Assembly (NCBI GenBank): GCA_963809875.1
Contig: CAWELC010000005.1
Span: 682,001-746,000, forward strand
DNA from: JAFGAS01 sp963809875
GTDB lineage: Bacteria; Desulfobacterota; Zymogenia; Zymogenales; Zymogenaceae
DNA length: 64,000 nucleotides
Direction: 5' to 3'
The notes beneath the pieces are model-generated. The model worked only from the letters and a program-made list of their open reading frames with translations. It was not told the origin of the DNA and did not search any database. The translations under genes were made by a program, and so were the position numbers. Of the stretch, positions 45,101 to 53,563 are shown piece after piece; position 1 is the first letter of the stretch; the number at the start of each line of letters is the position of its first letter.

Positions 45101-46668
45101 TACGACATGTACGGCATGGGATCGACCGGCTATCCGACGTTCAACCGGATGCTCACGCTGGCCGCGCCCTATAGCGAGGTGATGGGCCTCAGGTTCGTCA
45201 ATACCACCGACAACGTCGGGATAAACATCACCAACGGCACCGGCGTGACGATCCGCAACAACATCATCTCGCTCAGCCGCAGCAGCACCTCTTACGGCAT
45301 CTACGCGACCAATCCCGCCGGGATAGGGACCGCGGTAAGCCCGCTGATCATCAGAAACAATACCATCACGGTTGCCAGCAACCCGGACGGCTACGGCATA
45401 AGCCTCAGCTCGGTACGGACCTCCGGGTCTGGGGAAAACAGGATATTTGCCCTCATCGAGAACAATATCCTGAACATCTCCGGCAACAACTACATGCGCG
45501 GCGTGCATCTGAACGCAAACTACAGCGGCACCGGCACCACGGGGTCAAGCTACATCGGCTCGGCCGACAATCCGGTCGTGATCCGCGGTAACACGATCCG
45601 CGCGTACTCTACTTACGGCAACGCCTACGGAATTATCGAAGAGGCGCGCACCGGGATCTTCACCGACATCATCAACAACGACATGGCCTCCACCGGCGGG
45701 ATCAGCGGGTACGGCAGCACCTATGGGATCTACCTGAATAACCCGACGGCCAACGTCGGGTCCATCGGGTCGGAAGCCGCACCGGTCATCATCAGCGGAA
45801 ACGCGATTACGGCCAGGGGCACCGATATGTACGGTGGGATAGGCTACGGCATCAATATTAGATCCCAGAACAACCTATTTGCCGACGTCACCGACAACAA
45901 TATGGCGGGCGGCGTCGGCATCACGGGGCTTGCGGCCTCCGTCGGAATAGGCCTGACATCGGTCAACGGCTCGGTCGGCTCGGCTGCGGCGCCGGTCATC
46001 GTGGACAACAACCTCCTCCACGTCACCACAACCGGAACCAATCTTACGTACGCCGTGAGCGCCTACGGGGTCAATATCAGCGGAAAGACCGGCCTCTTCA
46101 CCGAGGTGACGAACAACGATATGTCGTCGGGTATCGTGGCGCCGCGATACGCCTACGGGATCTACCTGACCACTACAACCGGGGATATCGGATCCAGGAC
46201 GCTTCCCACCCTTATCTCGGGAAATAGGCTTAACGTGACGGCTACTACTACTGCCCTGACCTATGCCACCGGCTACGGGATCTACGAACAGGCCCAGGCC
46301 GACCTCTTTGGTCATGTTATCGACAACACGATTATCGCGAAGGGCTATACGGCGTACGCTGCGTACTTGAGGACAGCGACCTCCACTGGAACGATCGGCG
46401 ACTTCGCCAGCTCACCGCAGGTGCCGTTCCTGTTTACCGGAAACAGCGGGAGCGTGGACGGAACCAACGCGGCGCGCTACATGCTCTACCTGTATTCCAG
46501 GCAGCACCGCCGGGCAACTACGTGGACCTCAGCAGCTGGTCCTCCAACGTATTTACCCCCTACAAGAACGGCGTCGTCAGCAGTTGGAGCGGCAACTACG
46601 GGCCGAGCGCCGAGGTATACGAGAACTTCGCGGGCCCGCCGTGGACCACCAACATGATCAACCCGTAA
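42136..46668 (+). CDS. Inverse autotransporter adhesin with beta-helix passenger, four apparent frameshifts
   Basis: About 1,510 residues after repair. A signal peptide (residues 1-30) leads to an intimin/invasin-type outer-membrane barrel (residues 50-260; DIDGWETNLGLGYRHLF, LILGANVFYDTR, GRFNYYIPLTD), then a long passenger of right-handed beta-helix turns with repeated NN-x-I and GN-x-I/L units (ITGNTI, VTDNNL, IRNNTI, ISGNAI), ending near NYGPSAEVYENF. Frames must be joined near 42869 (extra G), 43215 (extra C), 43318 (missing G) and 46495. Start ATG 42136 has GAGGTG upstream. Exports its own C-terminal passenger to the surface; likely adhesion or biofilm, under sigma-54 control. Confidence 0.85.
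44100..46480 (+). repeat. Imperfect beta-helix repeats in the adhesin passenger
   Basis: Coding modules of about 50-60 residues recur, each built as G-x-IGS-x3-PV-x-ISGN-x-I, a YGI/HGI strand, then V-x-NDMS-G-I. At DNA level the copies are too diverged to be direct repeats but similar enough to confuse assembly. Confidence 0.7.
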
Positions 46669-46689
46669 CGACGAGACAATCGGAGAAGC

Positions 46690-46716
46690 AGAAAAGGGGG
46701 CGAAAGCCCCCTTTTC
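46690..46716. terminator. Bidirectional terminator between adhesin and glycosylase genes
   Basis: AGAAAAGGGGGC-gaaa-GCCCCCTTTTCT, a 12-bp stem with A- and T-rich flanks, serving the two convergent genes. Confidence 0.88.
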
Positions 46717-46742
46717 TCATTTGTCTCGTTCTCGAACGTCAA

Positions 46743-47613
46743 TTATCCGGCAATTCGATAGCGTCTTCCTTCCTTAATGATAAATCCTTCTGCAAAGAGA
46801 TCCTGCAACATATTCCTGATTCGATCTTCCTGCATCGGCAGGGCCGCGATGATCTCCGATGTCGGTCAGACTGAGTTCCGTCAGCCTCGACAAGGAGCCT
46901 GAGGATCGCCCCCCGGATCTCGCGGTCGGAGCCGTGAAAGGAGATTGCCGGGCATGGTGGGCGCTCCTGCGGCTCGGATTGCCGGTCGTTTCCTTCAACA
47001 TCACGCCGTAATCCATGAGCGCCCAGTACCAGATCCGCGGGTTGTCCCGATCGAGCGTCGCTTTGATGAGGGGGAGTATCTGGGCGTCCCGGACGGAATC
47101 CTGTTCAGGGAAGAAATGATGGATGAAGACCGACCTGATATTGGTCTCTATGAAGACGGCGGGCCTGTTAAAGGCAAAGGCGATGATCGCCCCCGCGGTG
47201 TTGGGTCCGATGCCCGGGAGTCTCACGAGCTCGTCCTGGGAGTCCGGAAGCCTCCCCGCGTATCGTTCCATGACGGCGCAGGCGATCTCCTTGAGATAGA
47301 GGGCCCGCCGATTGTAGCCGAGCCCCCGCCAGGAGGTGAGGACGTCGACGAGAGGGGCGGCGGCAAGAGACGCGAAGTCGGGAAACGTCGCAACAAATGG
47401 TCCCCATTTGGCAAGGACCCGGCCCACCTGCGTCTGCTGAAGCATCACCTCGGAGACAAGGACATTATACGGATCATCCGTCCGGCGCCACGGGAAATCC
47501 CGGCCGTGGGCGCGGTAGTATTTCAGTACCTCTCGCCTGAATGTGCTGATTTGCGCCTTTGATAACGTCCGGAACTCTGTCGGAGAGGCACGTCGAGATG
47601 AACCGCTCGTCAT
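46743..47613 (-). CDS. MutY-like A/G-specific adenine glycosylase, C-terminus frameshifted
   Basis: About 290 residues after repair. HhH-GPD domain: RDFPWRRTDDPYNVLVSEVMLQQTQV (quoted in parts: FPWR, SEVMLQQTQ) , helix-hairpin-helix LPGIGPNTAGAI and catalytic Asp region FIETNIRSVF. After ALMDYG the usual four-Cys iron-sulfur motif is absent; NPSRRSAHHARQSPF follows, as in a cluster-less MutY subgroup. The tail changes frame three times (near 46937, 46895, 46855), then reads AALPMQEDRIRNMLQDLF and ends at the TAA 46743. Starts with an ATGA overlap on the preceding glycosylase gene. Removes A opposite 8-oxoG. Confidence 0.82.
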
Positions 47614-48255
47614 GACGCCGACTCGCGGTTGAGAAGGAGTGAGAGGGGACACCCCCCGCACCGAGGCTCCCGCAGCTCCGCAGAATTCCTTTCCCACGGC
47701 CACGATAAGTGCGTGATACTCGTTGAAAAGAGGGGCGTCCGGAGGGAGGTTATCCATGAAAAGGGAGCGCAGGGCTTCGTAGCCCACGTTCATCTGCACG
47801 AAGCCGTGCCGGGCCATCACCCGTCTCGTATAGGCGTCCACGACGAACGTCGGATGCCCGCCCGCATAGAGCAGGATGCTGTCGGCGGTCTCCGGACCGA
47901 TGCCCGAGACCGAAAGGAGCTCTTGCCTCTTTTCGGCGAGGCCGCCGGAGAGGGAGGCGAAAAAGTTCCCTCCATATCTTTCCTCGATGTGGCCGACGTA
48001 GTTCGTGAGGCGACGGGCCTTGACGGTATAACAGCCGGAGGGTCGTATCAACCGGGCAAGCTCGGGCTCGGGGACGCGCGAGAACCCTTCGACCGTAAGG
48101 GCATTCCTCCGCCTGAGGTTCTCAATAGCCCGCTCGACGTTTCTCCAGTTCGTGTTCTGGGTGAGGATGGCACCGAGCGCCATCTCGAACGGGCTGTCGG
48201 CGGGCCACCAGTGCTGGGAGCCGAAAAAGGCCAGGAGCAGGCGGAACGTCTCCAT
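47610..48255 (-). CDS. Endonuclease III-like HhH-GPD DNA glycosylase, one frameshift
   Basis: About 214 residues. The domain resembles the endonuclease III-related/MagIII group: FGSQHWWPADSPFE, LGAILTQNTNWRNVERAI, HhH VSGIGPETADSIL, catalytic region FVVDAYTRRV. Near 47680 one extra G shifts the frame; corrected, it reads KEFC-ELREPRCGGCPL and stops at the TGA 47610-47612, overlapping the MutY-like start as ATGA. Only three of four cluster Cys are present. Without correction the two genes appear as one 522-residue fusion. Start uncertain; ATG 48255 fits the domain. Confidence 0.8.
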
Positions 48256-48350
48256 GAGGCTGCCGGAAAGGTCCGGGTCGCATGCGCGTCCGCGAATGCT
48301 TCTTGCCCGACTATCGGTCGGATCGGACAGTGACAAGGGCACGCTCCGAT

Positions 48351-48372
48351 AAAAAAGGAGCCGTTTCGGCTC
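48351..48372 (-). terminator. Terminator of the small gene at 48445-48651
   Basis: GGAGCCG (48357-48363) and CGGCTCC (48366-48372), loop TT, followed on the minus strand by six T residues. Confidence 0.8.
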
Positions 48373-48444
48373 CTCGTAAGGTCTTTCTTCGTGTGTCCGC
48401 GGACGATTGCCCGAGCGGCGCGAAAAGTCCCCGGACCCTTCATC

Positions 48445-48651
48445 CTATCCCTTGTCGATGCGAAAGTCCCCGGTTGCCGGATCGTACGTCAGGATATAGT
48501 AGGTCTGGCTGTTGCGGTCTTTAAACCTGGTCTTATAGTCGGTATTGGTCTTCGCCTCGTTGAGAATCATCTTGAGGTATTCCTTCTTGTCTTCATTTTC
48601 TTTGAAGAACTTCAGCTCTTCAATTCCCTGAGGGTCACCGACGAGTTTCAT
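48445..48651 (-). CDS. Small soluble protein, unknown function (68 residues)
   Basis: A Lys/Glu/Asp-rich 68-residue protein (EELKFFKENEDKKEYLKMIL, then YYILTYDPATGDFRIDKG) with a predicted helix-then-strand layout. A proper T-tailed terminator follows it, which supports expression. No family recognised and RBS is weak. Confidence 0.6.
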   Translation of the reverse strand: MKLVGDPQGIEELKFFKENEDKKEYLKMILNEAKTNTDYKTRFKDRNSQTYYILTYDPATGDFRIDKG

Positions 48652-48807
48652 ACCGACCGATTTGTAAACAGCATTTGAAAATATAATTACCAGAATACGG
48701 GCCCAATGTCAATATCGAATCAGATTTTGTGGGCTCGAATAAGCATAAAGCAGAGAAGCGCCGAAACAAGAAACAAGATGCCTGATGCCGCGCGGTATAA
48801 GGACACC

Positions 48808-49074
48808 TCAGTAGAAACTGTTTCGGTAGACGATATAAAAGAAGACCGCCAGGGCGACCGGAAGCACGGCGTAGGGTGCGTAGCGTAGGTTGAGAAAGAT
48901 CGAAATTGCCCCCGCGACCGCAATCAGGGCGAAAAAGAGGTGCACCCTTTCTTCGATGCCGGCCCCGCTTTCGCCCGCCATACCCAGTATCTCGGTAAGG
49001 GAGGCAAGAACCAGCACAATCCCCGCGGTGGTCCTGATCTTAACACGCAGGGGGTATCTCCGTTTAGTGACCAT
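48808..49074 (-). CDS. Small membrane protein with three to four hydrophobic helices
   Basis: An 88-residue protein with hydrophobic segments at about 14-32, 44-62 and 66-84 and a basic N-terminus. It starts six bases after the stop of the gamma-carbonic anhydrase gene on the same strand, so it is co-transcribed with it. No family recognised. Confidence 0.65.
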   Translation of the reverse strand: MVTKRRYPLRVKIRTTAGIVLVLASLTEILGMAGESGAGIEERVHLFFALIAVAGAISIFLNLRYAPYAVLPVALAVFFYIVYRNSFY

Positions 49075-49080
49075 GGATCG

Positions 49081-49614
49081 TTATCTTTTCGTATCGACGG
49101 GTATCAACCCTTCCCTATATCTCCTTGAGAGATCTACGTAGATATCCTTGAACCGCTCGTAGGACAACCGGACATCATCGGTTACCACCCCGACTATCTT
49201 TGCGGGGACTCCCACCGCGATCGATTTTTCGGGTATCTTCTGCCTGGATATAACGGTGCATCCCTCGGCCACGATCGCCCCCGCTCCCACTTCGGCAAAG
49301 TCGCTGACAATCGCTCCCATGCCGATAACGGCCCCGTCTCCAACGAATCCGCCGTGTATGATCGCCCCGTGTCCCACATTGACGCGCCCTCCGATCTCGC
49401 AGCGCTCCCCGGGGCGGGCGTGAACAACGCAGTTTTCCTGGATGGAAGTCTCCTTTCCGATGACGATGGTGCCGTAATCACCTTTGATACGCGCCCCCGG
49501 CCCGATGAAGCATCCCGGCCCGATGGTTACGTCACCAACTACGGTTGCCTCCGGGGATACGTACGCCAGTTCGGATATCTCGGGGGTCCTGTCTTCAAAC
49601 GCATAAACGGACAT
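49081..49614 (-). CDS. Gamma-carbonic anhydrase-family protein
   Basis: A 177-residue left-handed beta-helix protein with hexapeptide repeats (VVGDVTIGPGCFIGPGARIKGD). The three metal His of the gamma class are present in the right order: VVHARP, NVGHGAIIHG. The C-terminal helix (VRLSYERFKDIYVDLSRRY) packs the trimer. Members hydrate CO2 or carry other acyl functions (PaaY-like). GGAG precedes ATG 49614. First gene of a two-gene unit. Confidence 0.9.
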   Translation of the reverse strand: MSVYAFEDRTPEISELAYVSPEATVVGDVTIGPGCFIGPGARIKGDYGTIVIGKETSIQENCVVHARPGERCEIGGRVNVGHGAIIHGGFVGDGAVIGMGAIVSDFAEVGAGAIVAEGCTVISRQKIPEKSIAVGVPAKIVGVVTDDVRLSYERFKDIYVDLSRRYREGLIPVDTKR

Positions 49615-49648
49615 TGCTCTCTCCGAAACGACTGCCCGCGCGAGGCCG

Positions 49649-49673
49649 AAAAAAGGGGGGCATTACTCCCCCC
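49649..49673 (-). terminator. Terminator of the SurA-N gene
   Basis: GGGGGG and CCCCCC around CATTACT, followed on the minus strand by six T residues, 24 bases after the stop at 49698. Confidence 0.8.
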
Positions 49674-49697
49674 GATTCGAACGGACGTCCCTATTTC

Positions 49698-50439
49698 TCA
49701 GCCGTTTTTTCTTGAATACAGGTAGTCCTGGTTGATCTTGATTTCCTGCTCGGATTTGAGGGCATCGAGGAATTCCTTGTAGGTCGAGAACCGTTTAACG
49801 ACCAAGGCGATATTAGCGTAGTATTCCCGTTCATCGGGAGTTAACTCGGCCAGTGACGTAATCTCTTTGCCCTGGGATTTCGCGGCGTCCATGATGTCGT
49901 CGTCGGTGGCCTTTACGGAATCCGTCACGACCTCTCTGAGTTTTTGTGTCTGCAGACCATCCCTGATCATTCTCTCGTAGGTCGCTTCCGAATAGCCAAT
50001 GTAGTTATCGAGGAAGTCCTTGTAGGTATCGTAGTCAAACTCGCCGTCCTTCTGAAACATAGAATCCTGAGCGATAGTTTCGGCGACCTCATCATCCGTC
50101 ACGATAAGGCCGAGGCGCTCGGCCTCTCTCGTCTCGAGAATCCGGTCGATGCGCTCACTAATGATCGCGTCTTGCGCATTGATGAGATCGTTCTTCGGAC
50201 ATTTCCGTCCCGTATTTTTGGAAGTAGTTTCTTTGTTCGGTCATCATGAGATCGTTGAATTCGTCGGGCGTGACCACCGTATCTCCGACTTTTAGCACGT
50301 ATCGGCTCGGGTTGTCATTTTCCATCCTGTTCAAGATACCGAATCCGATAACAAAGCTCAGGGCGACGGCAATCAGGATCGCCTTGATCCACCATGAACT
50401 GGCGTGTTTTCGCATTATATCAAGCACACGTTCCTCCAT
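49698..50439 (-). CDS. SurA N-terminal-domain protein, one apparent frameshift
   Basis: About 247 residues after repair. N-terminal membrane anchor (residues 17-36), then the chaperone domain shared by SurA/PpiD-type proteins (YVLKVGDTVVTPDEFNDLM, DLINAQDAIISERI, ERLGLIVTDDEVAETI, FQKDGEFDYDTYKDFL). Frame changes once near 50195. It stops without a parvulin or cyclophilin domain, so it is a periplasmic chaperone without visible isomerase activity. Divergent from mreB, suggesting an envelope-biogenesis neighbourhood. Confidence 0.82.
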
Positions 50440-50773
50440 ATGAGTAACAGCTTGTTAATTATTAGCAGACCCCGGGAAAAAAAGCAACACTTTTTAAGCT
50501 GCAAAAAGCGGCGCGTCATTGCAGCGGGCGTCGTGCCTATTCGGTCCAGGAACAGTAGGGCGCCGGGAAACCCCGATGTCCCGTCTGGGGGGAACGGGAG
50601 GGGCGGGAAGCTCCGACACGGATCGATTTGGCGGCCGTCAATGGGGGCGTGCCGACGTCACCCGTGGGCCCATAGATCGACGAAAGTACGAATTTCCTTG
50701 AAATCTCCGTGACATAGATATAATATCGCACGATGGGCAAAGTTTTTCGAATTCGGGTTTTTAGGAGTTAATC
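50440..50773. other. Divergent intergenic SurA-N / mreB, 334 bp
   Basis: Contains a perfect TATAAT (50719-50724), with TTGAAA (50698-50703) 15 bp before it, as the likely mreB promoter. GC-rich material lies between; no gene seen. Confidence 0.5.
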
Positions 50774-51815
50774 ATGGTCTGGAATTCCCTCATGGGTGCC
50801 ATCTCAAACGATCTGTCAATAGATCTCGGGACCGCCAACACCCTTGTGTATCTGAAGGGAAAGGGCATTGTCTCTGATGAGCCGTCGGTGGTTGCGGTCA
50901 AAGAAAATGAGCGCGGCGAGCGCAAGATCATCGCGGTGGGATCGGAGGCAAAGCATATGCTCGGGTCGTACGCCCGGTTCCATCGTTGCCATTCGTCCGC
51001 TTAAAGACGGCGTGATAGCGGATTTTGAGATCGCGGAACATATGCTCAAGTACTTCATCTCCAAGGCCCTCAGCAGACGCTCACTCATCCGTCCCCGCAT
51101 TATAGTATCGATCCCCTCGGGAATAACCCCGGTGGAAAGACGGGCGGTCATCGAATCTGCCCACACCGCGGGTGCCCGGGAGGTCTACCTGATAGAGGAG
51201 CCGATCGCCGCGGCTATCGGCGTCGGGCTTCCCGTCGGCGAGCCGAGCGGCAATATGATCATCGACATCGGCGGCGGTACAACCGAGGTCGCCGTGATTT
51301 CCATGTACGGAATCGTCTACTCGGAGTCTTTGCGGGTCGGCGGCGATAAGATGGACGACGCCATTATCCAGTACCTGAAGAGAAAGTATAACTTCCTGCT
51401 CGGGGAGAGTTCCGCCGAGACCGTAAAGATCAAGATGGGCAGCGCGCTGCTCGAGGGAGAAAACAAGCGCACTGAAGTCAAGGGAAGGGATCTGGTCACG
51501 GGACTTCCGAAAAACCTGACGGTTACCTCCGCCGAGATCAATGAAGCCCTTTCAGTACCGATAAAGGCTATCATGGATACGGTACGGAACGCGCTGGAAA
51601 AGACCCCGCCGGAGCTTGCGGCCGACTTCGTCGAAAAGGGAATCGTGATCTCGGGAGGGGGGTCGCTCCTGACCAACTTAGATAAGCTGCTCCATCGGGA
51701 GACGGGGCTCCCGATCATTGTCGCGGAAAATCCCCTCTCGGTGGTAGTGCTCGGCTGCGGGAGAGCCCTGGATGATCCCGATCTCCTTGCGCAGGTGGCG
51801 ACACCCGGCAGATGA
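50774..51815 (+). CDS. mreB: Rod-shape actin homologue MreB, one apparent frameshift
   Basis: About 347 residues after repair. Actin-fold phosphate-1 loop SIDLGTANTLVY, then (second frame) GSIVAIRPLKDGVIADFEI, phosphate-2 IIDIGGGTTEVAVIS, adenosine motif ISGGGSLLTNLD. The frame shifts near 50964, where one extra T in GGGTCG turns LGRTPGS into LGSYARF and a stop. RBS TAGGAG before ATG 50774 is strong. MreB polymerises on the inner membrane and directs lateral wall synthesis. First gene of mreBCD-mrdA-rodA; a true null is implausible, so sequencing error is the best explanation. Confidence 0.93.
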
Positions 51816-51977
51816 GGCGTGTCATGCTCTGATGGGACTGGAGCCGGAAGTACGGGATATGCCGGGCTCTTCCGGAACGGGGAGACTCTCCGGCGGCGTC
51901 CGCCTCCATCGACCCGCGATGCGAACGATAAACGTATGATAGCCGTCTGAAAAATCATATTTAAAGCAAGCTCACCA

Positions 51978-52802
51978 ATGTTGTCTTTTCTACGACGCAA
52001 TAAAGGGGCTCTGGCCGGCGCGATCATCTTCCTATCCTCAATTCTGTTGATCGGTTACCCGAGTCTTGGCAGGGCTCTCCCGGAGCGGGGCAGAGAGGCC
52101 GCGTTAGACCTATTCTCTCCGGTTCAGGGGGTTATCTCTTCCGTCGTCGGCAAGGTACGCGACGTGTGGGATCGTTATATCTTCCTCAGGGACATGAAGG
52201 AAGAGAATGAAGACCTGAGAGGGCTGGTCGGGGAGATCTCCGCGAAGTACGATAACCTCAAGACCCTCTACATAGAGACGGAAAAGAAGAACAGGCGGCT
52301 CGAGGAGATCCTCGGTTTCTCCGAGAAGGCGCCCTATAGGCTCATGCCCGCCCGGGTCGTCGGCCGCGACCCTTCGATCCTGTCAAGCGCCATCGTCATC
52401 GATAAGGGATCCGGCGACGGGGTCAAGCTCGATATGCCGGTTATCTCTCCTAATGGAATCGTGGGGCTGGTGCTGACGGTGTCAAAGAACTCATCGAGGG
52501 TGATGCTTATCAACGATAAGAATAGCCGCATCGATGTCATCATCCAGGATAACCGCGAAATCGGGATTCTCGAGGGATCGGACGACGGGACCGTGCGGCT
52601 CTTCTTTATAGACCGCAAGGCGCGCGTCAGGGTCGGAGATTCGGTCGTTACGGCAGGGATGGGGGACAACTTTCCGAATGGGCTGCCGGTAGGTGAGGTG
52701 CTGGAGGTCTATAAGCCGACCTCGGAGATGTTTCAGGAAATCGTGGTTGGCCCGAAGACCGACCTCGGAACTCTTGAAGAGGTCCTCCTGATCGTCAGGT
52801 AG
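51978..52802 (+). CDS. mreC: Rod shape-determining protein MreC
   Basis: A 274-residue bitopic membrane protein: transmembrane helix at residues 11-30, a coiled coil (about 70-110, NLKTLYIETEKKNRRLEEIL), then the double beta-barrel with ARVVGRDPS, IDKGSGDGVKLDMPV and the dimer loop around MLINDKNSRIDV. It scaffolds PBP2 in the periplasm. Second gene of the elongasome operon; RBS is weak. Confidence 0.94.
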   Translation: MLSFLRRNKGALAGAIIFLSSILLIGYPSLGRALPERGREAALDLFSPVQGVISSVVGKVRDVWDRYIFLRDMKEENEDLRGLVGEISAKYDNLKTLYIETEKKNRRLEEILGFSEKAPYRLMPARVVGRDPSILSSAIVIDKGSGDGVKLDMPVISPNGIVGLVLTVSKNSSRVMLINDKNSRIDVIIQDNREIGILEGSDDGTVRLFFIDRKARVRVGDSVVTAGMGDNFPNGLPVGEVLEVYKPTSEMFQEIVVGPKTDLGTLEEVLLIVR

Positions 52803-52965
52803 GTCAGGAAAGGCGGGTCATACGGGGGCGAAGTCGGCCCTTTGAAACCTGTTTGGGCTTTAGGGGGGCGGGGCGCCCCCGCCCCGATATTGGACGCAGC
52901 GGCTGATAACCCAGGAGATCAACGGTTTGCCGATCTAGGCCGTTCCGTTTTTCAGCGGTCGTGGG

Positions 52966-53538
52966 ATGAACGAGAATAAGACTGTCATCAGGGAGGGCGG
53001 GACGCGGAAATACCTCGGGTTTCTCCTCTTTATCATCATTGGAGCGGCGGCCCTGATTATCCAGGGTGTTATGCCCGACATACGGGGGGTCAGGGCGGAA
53101 TGGTTCCTGCTGGTAGTCATCTACATCGGGATCTATAAGTCGCCGGGGACCGGCGTCCTCATCACCCTGGTACTGGGATTGTTGCTGGACCTCTATACGG
53201 GGGCAACGTTCGGTGAGGGGCTCTTCTGCGCCTTCTTCGTGATGGGATGCTCGCGGCTCGTCTCACGGATCGTCTACGCCGATCGACCCCTCATGCTGTT
53301 TCCCGTCGCACTGGTGACGATAATACTCCTCCACTGCGTCCTGGCGATCATGAGCCTCTTGTGGGGTAAAGAGGTGGGGACGTTCGGCTCATTTGTCGCC
53401 ATGACGTTCTTTTCTTCCTTATTCACGGCCCTGGTGGGGCTGGTCTTCTTGCCACTCCTGAAGATCGTTGATCCGGAGCGGGGGGGATATTACCTGACGC
53501 GCTTCATGCGGGAGGAGTGGGGCGAGCCCCTCGTATAA
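52966..53538 (+). CDS. mreD: Rod shape-determining protein MreD
   Basis: A 190-residue integral membrane protein with about five to six helices (LGFLLFIIIGAAALIIQG at 18-35, and so on) and the family motif GLLLDLYTGATFGEG. Part of the MreBCD complex. The 163-bp gap after mreC contains a GC palindrome (near 52860-52890), possibly tuning expression of downstream genes. Confidence 0.9.
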   Translation: MNENKTVIREGGTRKYLGFLLFIIIGAAALIIQGVMPDIRGVRAEWFLLVVIYIGIYKSPGTGVLITLVLGLLLDLYTGATFGEGLFCAFFVMGCSRLVSRIVYADRPLMLFPVALVTIILLHCVLAIMSLLWGKEVGTFGSFVAMTFFSSLFTALVGLVFLPLLKIVDPERGGYYLTRFMREEWGEPLV

Positions 53539-53563
53539 GAGGCGCCTCCGAAAGGGATCGTAC

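Noticed and set aside
44100..46480. CRISPR array or tandem DNA repeat
   Set aside because: The periodicity is protein-level beta-helix degeneracy inside a coding frame; there are no constant repeats with unique spacers.
46774..48342. Natural fusion of endonuclease III-like and MutY-like glycosylases
   Set aside because: One extra G near 47680 explains the fusion; the corrected first gene has its own CxxC tail and stop, overlapping the next ATG.
50868..51815. Separate shorter MreB-like protein starting at 50868
   Set aside because: Its first 40 residues are an out-of-frame reading of the true MreB N-terminus, which begins at 50774 with a strong RBS.
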